The notes beneath the pieces were generated by a model. That model was not told the DNA's origin. It saw only the letters and a list, made by a program, of their open reading frames with translations, and searched no databases. Source: an uncultured Lachnospiraceae bacterium (GTDB taxonomy: Bacteria; Bacillota; Clostridia; Lachnospirales; Lachnospiraceae). From it: a DNA stretch of 36,009 bases. Within the stretch, counting starts at the first letter, position 1. The number at the start of each line of letters is the position of its first letter. This document shows positions 15,629 to 23,918 of this stretch, piece after piece. A program made the position numbers and the translations under genes. The stretch spans positions 1-36,009 of the forward strand of contig CADBPC010000030.1 in the NCBI GenBank assembly GCA_902796425.1, read 5' to 3'.

Positions 15629-17950
15629 ATGGTCAGGATCGGTATGTTGGTGGCGGACCGCTACGAGGTGCTCGAGAAGATCGGCACCGGCGGAATGTCC
15701 GTTGTTTACAGGGCAAAAGATCATAAACTGAACAGACTGGTAGCTATTAAGTTTCTTAAGCAGGAATTTTCCGACAATGCGAATTTTGTCTCCAAATTCC
15801 GCGTCGAGGCGCAGGCTGCGGCAGGACTGATGCATCCCAATATCGTCAACGTCTATGACGTGGGCGATGAGAAGGGCATGCATTATATTGTCATGGAGCT
15901 TGTCGACGGCATCACGCTGAAAAAATATATCGAGAAGAAGGCAAGACTCTCCGTCAAGGAAGCCATCAGCATCGCGATCCAGGTTTCCATGGGACTGGAG
16001 GCCGCGCACCAGAATCATATTATTCACAGGGATATCAAGCCGCAGAATATCATCATTTCCAGGGACGGAAAGGTGAAGGTGACGGATTTCGGCATCGCCA
16101 AGGCGGCTACGAGCAATACGATTACGTCCAATGTCATGGGCTCCGTCCATTACACGTCCCCGGAACAGGCAAGAGGCGGCTATTCGGACGAGAGGAGCGA
16201 CATCTATTCCCTCGGCATCAGCATTTTCGAGATGCTGACCGGGCGCGTGCCGTTTAACGGTGAGACGACGGTTGCGATTGCCATCAAGCATATTCAGTCC
16301 CAGATGCCCTCTCCCAGGGAATTTGTGCCCGACATTCCCAGGAGTGTCGAGCAGATTGTCATGAAATGCTGCGAGAAGAGCCCGGACCGCAGATACCAGA
16401 ACATGGCGGAGCTGATCGCGGACCTGAAGCAGTCTCTCCTTCATCCCGACGACGATTTTGTCCGTGTCATTCACCCGGATGAGGACGGCGCCACCAGGAT
16501 TTCAGACAGCAGGGAACAGGGAGAAATCCGCCGGTATTACCGCGACCGGGACGAGTATGACGAGTATGACGGCGAAGAGGAGGAAGACTCCTATGATTCT
16601 TCCTTCCGGCAGGAAAGTCAGTACGATCATTATGTCGAGGACGATTATCCGGAGGAGGACGAGGATCCGTACGATACGCACGGCTTAAACGACATGCGTT
16701 CCGCGTCCGATGCAGGCCGCGGAGGATACACGGACCAGAATATCTACCGGCAGGAAAGAGATTCTTATTCCGCAAGGGAGAGCCGCCGTGAAAAGCGCCG
16801 CTACGAGGATGATTACGACGACTATGATGACGGAGAGTATAATCCGCACAAGTACAGGCTCGCCACCATACTTGCGGTTATCGCCGCGATCCTGATCGGC
16901 GCGGCCGTCATCACCTATGCCGCGGACAGACTGGGGCTGATGAACCTGGGACTGTTCGGCGAGAGCAGCACTTCCGAAGAGACAGATGAGACCGTGGAAC
17001 AGCTCGTGCAGATGCCCGCGGTTGTAGGACAGGAGGGCGAGTCGGTAAGGAACCTCCTGCAGTCCATGGGACTGACAGCGGAGATCACCTATGCGGAATC
17101 CTCGGAGTACGCCGCGGGAATTGTGGCGGCGTCGAGTATCAGCGAAGGCACGCCGGTGCCCGAGGGCACGACGGTCATGCTCACCGTCAGCGCGGGCGAA
17201 AACGGTATTAAGATACCGGATGTAACAGGAAAGCCGCTCGCGGAAGCGATCGCGCTTCTCCATGAGAAGGGATTTTCCGTAAGCCGTGAGGAGAGACCGG
17301 ACGACGGCACCGCCAAGGGCAGCATTGTCTCACAGAGTCCGGAGGCCGGACAGGCAGCTCCTTCAGGCTCAACGATTTCTATTATCATCAGCTCCGGCCC
17401 CGCGACAGAGGGCAGGGTGAAGGTGCCGACACTGACAGGACTTCCGGAAGAGGATGCCACTGCGGTGCTTATCGAGAACAAGCTTTCTGTCGGAGAGGTC
17501 AAGCAGGTCGAGGTTACGGATCCGAACCTGAAGGGCCTTGTCAGCAGTCAGAGCGTCGCCGCGGACACCTATGTTGAAGAGGGCACGGCGGTAAACCTTG
17601 AGATCGGCAAAATGTCGGATCAGGAACAGGCACAGCCCGAAGTTTCCAGCTACAGCTATACCGAGGCGATCGGCGCTCCTACAGCATCCGAGGCTCCGGA
17701 CTATGTTCCCGGGACGCAGGTTTATGTCGTCCTGATTTCGGCCGACGGGCAGAAGCTCCTGGACACGGTTACGACGGGCTTCCCCATCCAGACCGGATTC
17801 ACGGGGATTGCGGCTCCGACCGGGACCCTGCAGATGAGCTATACGTCGACCGTCGTTACGACGGATCCCAATACCGGGGCGCAGGTAACCGCTCCGGGAG
17901 AACAGAAGGTCGTCCGCAGGAGCATCGCCTTTACTCCTGAACAGAATTGA
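15629..17950 (+). CDS. prkC: PASTA-domain Ser/Thr protein kinase PrkC
   Basis: This membrane kinase senses muropeptides or lipid II outside the cell and phosphorylates cytoplasmic proteins of division, wall synthesis and translation. CAGGGAG lies six bases before the ATG. The kinase domain (residues ~10-275) has GTGGMSVVY, K41, HRDIKPQN (catalytic D135), DFGIAKA (D153) and SPEQARGG. Residues ~280-405 are a highly charged Asp/Glu/Tyr/Arg juxtamembrane linker, longer than in B. subtilis. One membrane helix lies at ~411-431. Three PASTA repeats follow (~462-526, 527-594, 596-660), each opening with a P-x-V/L-x-G pattern. A C-terminal beta domain of ~110 residues (from ~665) has no PASTA signature. 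It is encoded between the phosphatase and RsgA, the usual order. Confidence 0.95.
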   Translation: MVRIGMLVADRYEVLEKIGTGGMSVVYRAKDHKLNRLVAIKFLKQEFSDNANFVSKFRVEAQAAAGLMHPNIVNVYDVGDEKGMHYIVMELVDGITLKKYIEKKARLSVKEAISIAIQVSMGLEAAHQNHIIHRDIKPQNIIISRDGKVKVTDFGIAKAATSNTITSNVMGSVHYTSPEQARGGYSDERSDIYSLGISIFEMLTGRVPFNGETTVAIAIKHIQSQMPSPREFVPDIPRSVEQIVMKCCEKSPDRRYQNMAELIADLKQSLLHPDDDFVRVIHPDEDGATRISDSREQGEIRRYYRDRDEYDEYDGEEEEDSYDSSFRQESQYDHYVEDDYPEEDEDPYDTHGLNDMRSASDAGRGGYTDQNIYRQERDSYSARESRREKRRYEDDYDDYDDGEYNPHKYRLATILAVIAAILIGAAVITYAADRLGLMNLGLFGESSTSEETDETVEQLVQMPAVVGQEGESVRNLLQSMGLTAEITYAESSEYAAGIVAASSISEGTPVPEGTTVMLTVSAGENGIKIPDVTGKPLAEAIALLHEKGFSVSREERPDDGTAKGSIVSQSPEAGQAAPSGSTISIIISSGPATEGRVKVPTLTGLPEEDATAVLIENKLSVGEVKQVEVTDPNLKGLVSSQSVAADTYVEEGTAVNLEIGKMSDQEQAQPEVSSYSYTEAIGAPTASEAPDYVPGTQVYVVLISADGQKLLDTVTTGFPIQTGFTGIAAPTGTLQMSYTSTVVTTDPNTGAQVTAPGEQKVVRRSIAFTPEQN

Positions 17951-17955
17951 GCGGC

Positions 17956-18903
17956 ATGAGCACAGGCGGTTCGCAGGGCAGAGTCAGAGGGAAAATCATC
18001 AAGTCTCTTGCAGGCTTCTATGAGGTCCACACGGGCCCGGAAATTTACCGGTGCCGCGCAAGGGGCGTATTCCGTGCGCTGCACGCAAAGCCGCTCGTCG
18101 GCGATGATGTCGAGATCGAAATCACGGACGTCGTATCAATGCCGAAGGAGGGGAATGTCACAGCGCTCCTTCCGAGAAAAAACGACCTGATCAGGCCGAA
18201 CGTTGCCAATGTGGACCAGGCCCTTCTTTTATTTGCCATAACCCGTCCGCAGCCCAGTTTCCAGACACTGGACCGGCTTCTGATAACCATCCGGCAAAAA
18301 GATCTGCCTGCCGTCATATGCTTCAGCAAAAAGGATCTTGCAACACAAAAGCAGCAGGAAGAGCTCCGGCGAACCTATGAGAACTGCGGCTGCACTGTTT
18401 TGTTTATCAGTGCGCTGGAAGCCGGAGAAAACGGACCAGAGCAGGGCTCCGGAGAGGATCCCCTCGGCGGACTCAGGGCAGTGCTCCGGGGGAAGACTAC
18501 GGTGCTGACCGGGCCTTCCGGGGCGGGAAAGTCCACACTGATTAATCTTTTGTGCCCGCAGGCGAACATGGAGACGGGAGGCCTGTCGGAAAAGATAGGA
18601 CGAGGCAGGAATACCACGAGACATGTGGAGCTTCTTGCGGCGGACGAGAACACGTATGTGGTGGATACGCCGGGATTTACCTCTCTTGAACTCCGTGACA
18701 TTGAAGCGGAGGATGTGAGGGAATATTACCCGGAATTTGCGCCGTTTTCGGGGTCCTGCCGTTTTGCGGGCTGCAATCACATGGCAGAACCGGGCTGCGC
18801 GGTAAAGGAAGCCGTCAGAAACGGCAGCATCAGCAGAATCCGGTATCAGAACTACACGCAGATCTTTACACTTTTGCGAGACAGAAAACCAGTGTATCAT
18901 TGA
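17956..18903 (+). CDS. rsgA: Ribosome small-subunit GTPase RsgA
   Basis: This circularly permuted GTPase checks late 30S maturation. It has an N-terminal OB domain (~residues 1-65), then the G4 motif as FSKKD instead of the standard NKxD, then G1 GPSGAGKST (K192), a switch region with RNTTRH, and DTPGFTSLE (G3). A C-terminal zinc site follows: C268, C273, H275, C281. I chose the ATG at 17956. A TTG at 17947 overlapping the prkC stop would add three residues and cannot be excluded, since neither has a strong ribosome binding site. In B. subtilis rpe and thiN follow. Here the permease-GGDEF gene follows after 20 bases. Confidence 0.94.
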   Translation: MSTGGSQGRVRGKIIKSLAGFYEVHTGPEIYRCRARGVFRALHAKPLVGDDVEIEITDVVSMPKEGNVTALLPRKNDLIRPNVANVDQALLLFAITRPQPSFQTLDRLLITIRQKDLPAVICFSKKDLATQKQQEELRRTYENCGCTVLFISALEAGENGPEQGSGEDPLGGLRAVLRGKTTVLTGPSGAGKSTLINLLCPQANMETGGLSEKIGRGRNTTRHVELLAADENTYVVDTPGFTSLELRDIEAEDVREYYPEFAPFSGSCRFAGCNHMAEPGCAVKEAVRNGSISRIRYQNYTQIFTLLRDRKPVYH

Positions 18904-18923
18904 AGGCTTTCGGCAGGTGAAGC

Positions 18924-21134
18924 ATGAATCCTGAAGGTGGAAAAAAGCTGCAGCCGTATCTTTCTCCCGCGGGGGCGTGGGCGCTTTCACTCGGGACCGG
19001 AATCGGATGGGGATCGCTCGTCATCACGGGCAGCACCTATCTTCTTAAGGCCGGACCTGCGGGGACGGTTGCCGGACTGATCGCCGGCGCCCTGATCATG
19101 CTGGTTATCGCCCGCTGCTATCACTATATGATGGGCTGCTATCCGGAGGCGGGCGGCGCATATTCCTTCGCAAAGTATGTGTTCGGCTATGACTTCGGAT
19201 TTCTTGCCGCCTGGTTCATGCTCCTGACCTATCTTTCCATGCTGTGGGCAAACGCCACGGCGCTGCCTCTTTTTGCAAGATACTTTCTCGGCCAGATTTT
19301 CCATTTCGGACGGCTCTACACAGTTTTCGGATATGATGTATATTTCGGCGAGGTGCTGCTGACCGATGCGGCTATCCTTCTCGCCGGGCTTTTGTGTGCG
19401 GGCAGCAAAAAGACGGCGGCACGGCTCCTGACCGGAATGGCGGTTTTTCTTACCGCCGGCATCCTGGTCTGCTCGGTCTTCAGTCTGGTAAATCTTGATA
19501 TTTCGATTGAGCCGCATTTTATACCCGGCAGCTCTGCTGTCTGGCAGGCGGCGAAAATTGCCTTTGTATCGCCATGGGCCTTCGTCGGTTTTGAAAACAT
19601 CTCTCATGCGACAGAGGAGTTCTCTTTTCCGAGAAGCAGGGCGTTCCGCATCCTTCTTGTGTCCGTTATTTCATCCACGGCGCTCTACATTCTTGTGTCG
19701 CTCCTGTCGGTGACCGCATACCCTCCAGAATATGATTCCTGGGTATCCTATATCCGTGAATCGGGGAGCCTAAACGGCATTAAGGGAATTCCGGCTTTTT
19801 ACGCGGCGGATTATTATATGGGCAGCACGGGCGTCCTTATCATGATGATAACGCTTCTGTGCCTTATCGGAACGAGTCTTATCGGCAATATCCTTGCGCT
19901 CAGCAGGCTTTTGTACGCGATGGCAGAGGACAGGATCATCCCTGACCGGTTTGCCGCGCTGAATGCGGATCATACTCCCGCAAACGCGATATACCTGATT
20001 GTCGCCGGATCTATGCTGATTCCTTTTATCGGCAGGACGGCGGTCGGCTGGATTGTTGATGTGACGACGATCGGCGCGACAATTCTGTATGCGACGGTTT
20101 CCGCGTCTGCGGCAAAGCTCGCCGCCGGAAGGAAGGACATCCGGGACCGGAATTTCGGCATTGCAGGCCTTGTGATCATGCTTGTCTTCGGCGTATATCT
20201 GCTGCTGCCGAACCTGTTCACGACCTCCTCCATGGCGACGGAGTCTTATTTCCTGTTTGTTGTCTGGGCAATCCTCGGGTTTGCTTTTTTCCGCTATGTC
20301 CTTAAAAATGACTCAGACAAGCGCTTCGGCCAGTCGATCGTCGTCTGGATCGCGCTCCTTTCGCTTGTCCTTTTTGTCTCTCTGGTATGGATGAACCAGT
20401 CCATGATGAATGCGACCGTCAGGGCAATGGATCATATCCTGCAGTATTACAGCGAAGCGGGAATCGATATTGCGCAGTCTGCGCTCATTGCAGATGAAAT
20501 TGCAGCCATACGAATGACCAACGCCCGCAGTATTATCGTCGTGGTTATCCTGATCGGCATATCGCTGGCAGTGCTTTTAAACAACTACTCGGTTATGAGA
20601 AAGCGCGCGCAGGAGAGTGAATCACAGCTCGACAGGATATGGACAATGGCCAATACCGACCCGCTCACCGGAGTCCGCAGCAAACATGCCTTCGCTGAGA
20701 AGGAAAAGAAGGTGGATGCCCAGATAGCGGACAATACGCCTGAAGAATTCGCTGTGGCTGTCTGTGACGTGAACAATCTCAAAAAGGTCAACGACACATA
20801 TGGCCATAATGCGGGAGACGCATATATCAAGGCGGCCAGTGCGATTATCTGCGAGGTATTCCGCCACAGTCCCGTATACCGCACGGGAGGCGACGAATTT
20901 GTCGTCTATCTGGTCGGGCGTGATTATGAGGCAAGGCAGAATCTTCTGAGGGAGATGCATGATAAGTCCGTCGCCAATATCGGAAGCGGCAGCCCTGTCA
21001 TCTCGGTCGGAATGAGCGATTTCCGTAAGGACAGCGACGGGAGGCTTCGCGCCGTACTCGAGCGCGCCGACGCGGGAATGTACGAGGAGAAAAAGAGCCT
21101 GAAAAGCATGGAGGCTAAGGAAGGTCCTAAGTAA
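18924..21134 (+). CDS. Amino-acid/polyamine permease fused to a GGDEF diguanylate cyclase domain
   Basis: This 736-residue fusion has a good start: AGGTGA at 18915-18920, then ATG at 18924. Residues ~10-470 are an APC-superfamily permease (LSLGTGIGWGSLVITG in helix 1, PWAFVGFENISHATEEF in helix 6, about twelve helices). Two more helices (~475-497 and ~535-557) enclose an outward loop of about 40 residues. A short polar helix (KRAQESESQLDRIW) then leads to a GGDEF domain (~570-730) with DPLTGVRS, NNLKKVNDTYGH and intact G655-GDEF. The inhibitory RxxD site is absent: the relevant positions are Phe and Ser. It is probably a membrane sensor or transceptor that makes cyclic di-GMP in response to a ligand; whether it still transports is unknown. 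It is the last gene of the run. Its end overlaps the convergent TRIC gene by eight bases. Confidence 0.9.
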   Translation: MNPEGGKKLQPYLSPAGAWALSLGTGIGWGSLVITGSTYLLKAGPAGTVAGLIAGALIMLVIARCYHYMMGCYPEAGGAYSFAKYVFGYDFGFLAAWFMLLTYLSMLWANATALPLFARYFLGQIFHFGRLYTVFGYDVYFGEVLLTDAAILLAGLLCAGSKKTAARLLTGMAVFLTAGILVCSVFSLVNLDISIEPHFIPGSSAVWQAAKIAFVSPWAFVGFENISHATEEFSFPRSRAFRILLVSVISSTALYILVSLLSVTAYPPEYDSWVSYIRESGSLNGIKGIPAFYAADYYMGSTGVLIMMITLLCLIGTSLIGNILALSRLLYAMAEDRIIPDRFAALNADHTPANAIYLIVAGSMLIPFIGRTAVGWIVDVTTIGATILYATVSASAAKLAAGRKDIRDRNFGIAGLVIMLVFGVYLLLPNLFTTSSMATESYFLFVVWAILGFAFFRYVLKNDSDKRFGQSIVVWIALLSLVLFVSLVWMNQSMMNATVRAMDHILQYYSEAGIDIAQSALIADEIAAIRMTNARSIIVVVILIGISLAVLLNNYSVMRKRAQESESQLDRIWTMANTDPLTGVRSKHAFAEKEKKVDAQIADNTPEEFAVAVCDVNNLKKVNDTYGHNAGDAYIKAASAIICEVFRHSPVYRTGGDEFVVYLVGRDYEARQNLLREMHDKSVANIGSGSPVISVGMSDFRKDSDGRLRAVLERADAGMYEEKKSLKSMEAKEGPK

Positions 21135-21753
21135 CCTTCGGGAGATTCCAGGCGTAATGCCTTGCAAGGCAGCGGATGACAATGACCAGCACAAAGCCTG
21201 CAATCATGGAAAGACGCCACGGAAACAGTGTCCTGTGCAGGAGCACCGCAAGGAGAGCCCCGGAGATCGAGGCAACCGCATAAATGTGCTTTTTAAAGAT
21301 GTCCGGCATCTGATCTGCCAGGACATCCCTGAAGGCCCCTCCCCCTACGCCGGTTACGAACCCGAGGAAGGTGAGAAGGAATGCGTTGCCGGCGTAGCCG
21401 GCATTGATTCCGATCATGACGCCGTCCACGGTAAACGCGGCAAGGCCAAGGGTATCGAACCAGAAAAGCAGAGTATCATAAACGCCGGCAAAAGATGCCG
21501 GCATCCTTTTGTGGCGGTACATGATCAGGAACACAGACAGTCCTGTAGCTGCCGCAATACAGACAAAGACCGGTTCCACAAACATTGCAGGCGGGTTTAC
21601 GCCGATGATCAGATCCCGGATCAGTCCTCCGCCGCATGCCGTCGTGACAGCGAGCATGAGGACTCCGAAAATATCCATTTTCTTGTGAATTCCTACAAAA
21701 GCCCCCGAAATCGCGAAGGCAATCGTTCCTGTAATATCAAATACTGTCAGCAT
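21127..21753 (-). CDS. TRIC/YicG-type (UPF0126) membrane protein
   Basis: This 208-residue protein with about seven membrane helices belongs to the family of E. coli YicG, bacterial relatives of trimeric intracellular cation channels. Some members have instead been linked to glycine transport. The ATG at 21753 follows AGAGGGA by seven bases on the minus strand; the longer frame from 21921 adds sequence unlike the family. The internal duplication is clear: both halves carry a GGG-x-x-RD motif (ACGGGLIRDLI near residue 45; GVGGGAFRDVL near residue 130). KMDIFGV before the first is also typical. Its stop lies inside the end of the convergent permease-GGDEF gene. No terminator hairpin was found between the two. 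Confidence 0.9.
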   Translation of the reverse strand: MLTVFDITGTIAFAISGAFVGIHKKMDIFGVLMLAVTTACGGGLIRDLIIGVNPPAMFVEPVFVCIAAATGLSVFLIMYRHKRMPASFAGVYDTLLFWFDTLGLAAFTVDGVMIGINAGYAGNAFLLTFLGFVTGVGGGAFRDVLADQMPDIFKKHIYAVASISGALLAVLLHRTLFPWRLSMIAGFVLVIVIRCLARHYAWNLPKVT

Positions 21754-21778
21754 AAAAGGTTCCCTCTGTACGAGACTG

Positions 21779-21784
21779 ATTATA
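21779..21784 (-). promoter_or_regulatory. Candidate -10 of the TRIC gene
   Basis: On the minus strand TATAAT is read at 21784-21779, preceded by TG, 26 bases before the ATG. No convincing -35 is seen, so the placement is tentative. Confidence 0.4.
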
Positions 21785-21828
21785 CACGAAAAAGAAACAT
21801 GCGGAATGATCGGAGGGGGGCTTTTCTT

Positions 21829-21858
21829 TAGACAGCATATTGCGGCAGATGCTATAAT
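21829..21858 (+). promoter_or_regulatory. Promoter of the lipoprotein gene
   Basis: TAGACA (21829-21834, five of six to the -35 consensus) and a perfect TATAAT (21853-21858) are separated by 18 bases. TG at 21850-21851 makes it an extended -10. The leader is ~70 bases and ends in AAAGGAGG. Confidence 0.7.
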
Positions 21859-21933
21859 TTGTTCTGTTCCTTCTCTTCGTGACTTTACGGGATAATTTAT
21901 GGATTTACGGGAGAAGAACAAAGGAGGATTCGG

Positions 21934-23811
21934 ATGAAGAAAAAAATCACGGGGATTTTAAAGATATGGACCGCATACGTGATATGCGCATTACTTGCTG
22001 CGGGACTCAGTGCCTGCGCTGCCATGCCGGCGGCGCCTGCGGGAACTTCTGTAACAGCGCCTGCAGAAGCTTCGGAAGAGGAGACCGCTGAAGAGGAACC
22101 TGCCAAAGAGGAGACTCCGGAGGGCTGGAGCCTGGACGGGCTTTTCCAGGACGAAGACGGGCATATCTTAAGCATTGTCTATATGGAAGAGGGCGATGCG
22201 GCCGATCCCGGCTGGTATGTCGGCTGCGTGCTGGGCGAGGATTTCACGGAGGATTCCTGGGGCGGAACACTCCCTGAGGAGGGAGATGCCCTGAAGGGAA
22301 CACTTATAGCTTCCGGCAGTCAGGAGGACATCACCGTCACCGTCTCCGAAGAAGGAGAGAACGGCGTTGCGCTTGCCGTAGAAGACGGACAGACCTACCA
22401 TTTTGCGCTTGTCGAGCTTCCGGAGGCGAAAATCTTTGTCACGGTCAACACGGAAGGCATGGGCTATATCAATTACGCCGAGGGGACGGATTCTCCGGAA
22501 ATCGATGACGAATTTCATGCCCAGTCCGCGGTGATCAATCTTGCGGAGCCTGCCGAGCACACATTTATTGCATTGCCGGATGCCGGGAATCTCTTTGTCA
22601 AGTGGACAAAGAACGGAGAAGATTTTTCCGAAGAGCCTCAGGTCACGGTTCTTCTCGATGAGAGCGCCGATTATGTCGCAGTATTTGAAGAGGATCCGGA
22701 CTGGCAGAACCCTGTCATGAACTTTGTCGGCAATTATCAGAGCGGAAGGGCAGGTGCCACGGTCGAATGCTTTGGAAACGAGGACGCGTGGATTACCATC
22801 GACTGGGGAAACAGTGCGTCGGAGCTGACCCGCTGGGATATCATCGGTACGCTGGATACGGAAACACTTACGATTGAATATTCGGGATGCCCGAAGTCAG
22901 TCCTGACCTTTAACAGCGACGGCGAAGAGGTGGACCGGAAGCCGGTCTATGAGGATGGCTCCGGAACCGTCACATTTAATGAGGACGGGACTTTCACCTG
23001 GCATGAGGATCAGTCCGAGTCCGGCGAAGATATGGTATTTGAGTGGATCAGCGCGCCGGAGGAAGACGAAGAGGCAGGCGATCCGGCATCGGAAGGTGAC
23101 TTTGAGACCTACACGAGCGAGGACGGGTGGAGCGTATCCTACCGTCCGGACATCATCGAAGCCGCGCAGACGGATGAACACAGCGCGCAGTTTGTTTACC
23201 TCGGGGAGTGCGCCGGGACCTGCATGCTGACGATCAGCTATGTGGAGGGAAAACAGCCTCAGGAGCTCCTCTATGAGGTGACAGAGCCCTGGGGCAGCCA
23301 GGACGATATCCGCCGCCTGGAAGGATATTTTCCCGGAACGGAGGACAAGTGGGGCTACTGGAGATCTCTTGGCCCCGATGAAGACGGGTCCGGAATGGAA
23401 CGGTCGGCAATTGCCGGCGAATACAACGGGGGCGTCCTGCTGTTCGACATCCTGACACACCGCGCGGGCGACAGCGCAATGGATGTCCCGATGAGCGATC
23501 ATCTGGCCGAGGTCATCGACAGCATCACCTATGATGAGTTTGAACCGCAGACAGAGTTTTCCTATGTGCCCGGCAGGTACGTCTGTGAGCATACGGAAAA
23601 GGCAGGCGGCAAAAAGGTCACTTCAGAGTACAGTGTGACGCTGAATGAAGATCATACGGGAACCGTTTCCATGCAGGAAGATATCGACATCTGCTGGGGC
23701 TCCATAGAGCTGACAGGCCCGATGGACATCCGCTACGAATACACAATCGAGGGAGACAGCCTGCTTCTGAATGTGGACGGAGAATGGCTTTCCTTTGACA
23801 GAGTGAAATGA
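21934..23811 (+). CDS. Large surface lipoprotein with beta-repeat domains, unknown function
   Basis: This 625-residue protein is not recognised as a whole. AAAGGAGG (21920-21927) precedes the ATG at 21934. Residues 1-27 form a lipoprotein signal peptide with the lipobox LSAC (Cys at ~28), so Lgt and signal peptidase II should process it. A Glu/Ala-rich tether (~40-60) follows. Then come a beta domain; a stretch around 165-245 that resembles InlB-type or bacterial beta-repeats (FVKWTKNGEDFSEEPQVTV, then YVAVFEED); a WDIIGTLDTETLTIEYSG module that recurs in Clostridia; a second acidic linker near 375-390; a 130-residue globular part; and a final beta domain (~540-625). The protein is very acidic overall. 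It is monocistronic, with its own promoter. A binding or adhesion role at the surface is possible but unproven. Confidence 0.8.
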   Translation: MKKKITGILKIWTAYVICALLAAGLSACAAMPAAPAGTSVTAPAEASEEETAEEEPAKEETPEGWSLDGLFQDEDGHILSIVYMEEGDAADPGWYVGCVLGEDFTEDSWGGTLPEEGDALKGTLIASGSQEDITVTVSEEGENGVALAVEDGQTYHFALVELPEAKIFVTVNTEGMGYINYAEGTDSPEIDDEFHAQSAVINLAEPAEHTFIALPDAGNLFVKWTKNGEDFSEEPQVTVLLDESADYVAVFEEDPDWQNPVMNFVGNYQSGRAGATVECFGNEDAWITIDWGNSASELTRWDIIGTLDTETLTIEYSGCPKSVLTFNSDGEEVDRKPVYEDGSGTVTFNEDGTFTWHEDQSESGEDMVFEWISAPEEDEEAGDPASEGDFETYTSEDGWSVSYRPDIIEAAQTDEHSAQFVYLGECAGTCMLTISYVEGKQPQELLYEVTEPWGSQDDIRRLEGYFPGTEDKWGYWRSLGPDEDGSGMERSAIAGEYNGGVLLFDILTHRAGDSAMDVPMSDHLAEVIDSITYDEFEPQTEFSYVPGRYVCEHTEKAGGKKVTSEYSVTLNEDHTGTVSMQEDIDICWGSIELTGPMDIRYEYTIEGDSLLLNVDGEWLSFDRVK

Positions 23812-23839
23812 CCTTCGGGACGGCAAGGCCGAAAAGGGG

Positions 23840-23868
23840 TGGAGAAATCGCACCGTATGTGCTAGAAT
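23840..23868 (+). promoter_or_regulatory. Promoter of ychF-lgt
   Basis: TGGAGA (23840-23845) and TAGAAT (23863-23868) are 17 bases apart, with TG at 23860-23861 giving an extended -10. In the leader a small hairpin (GGATC 23885-23889, GATCC 23894-23898) precedes the ribosome binding site GAGGATGTGG. Confidence 0.6.
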
Positions 23869-23918
23869 CCTACCCGTTAAATCAGGATCTTCTGATCCTT
23901 GAGAGGATGTGGAAATAA

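Noticed and set aside
21157-21831. 224-codon plus-strand frame opposite the TRIC gene
   Set aside because: The minus-strand frame has the duplicated GGG-x-x-RD membrane signature and a good ribosome binding site. The plus-strand frame is hydrophilic, His/Arg/Cys-rich and lacks both.
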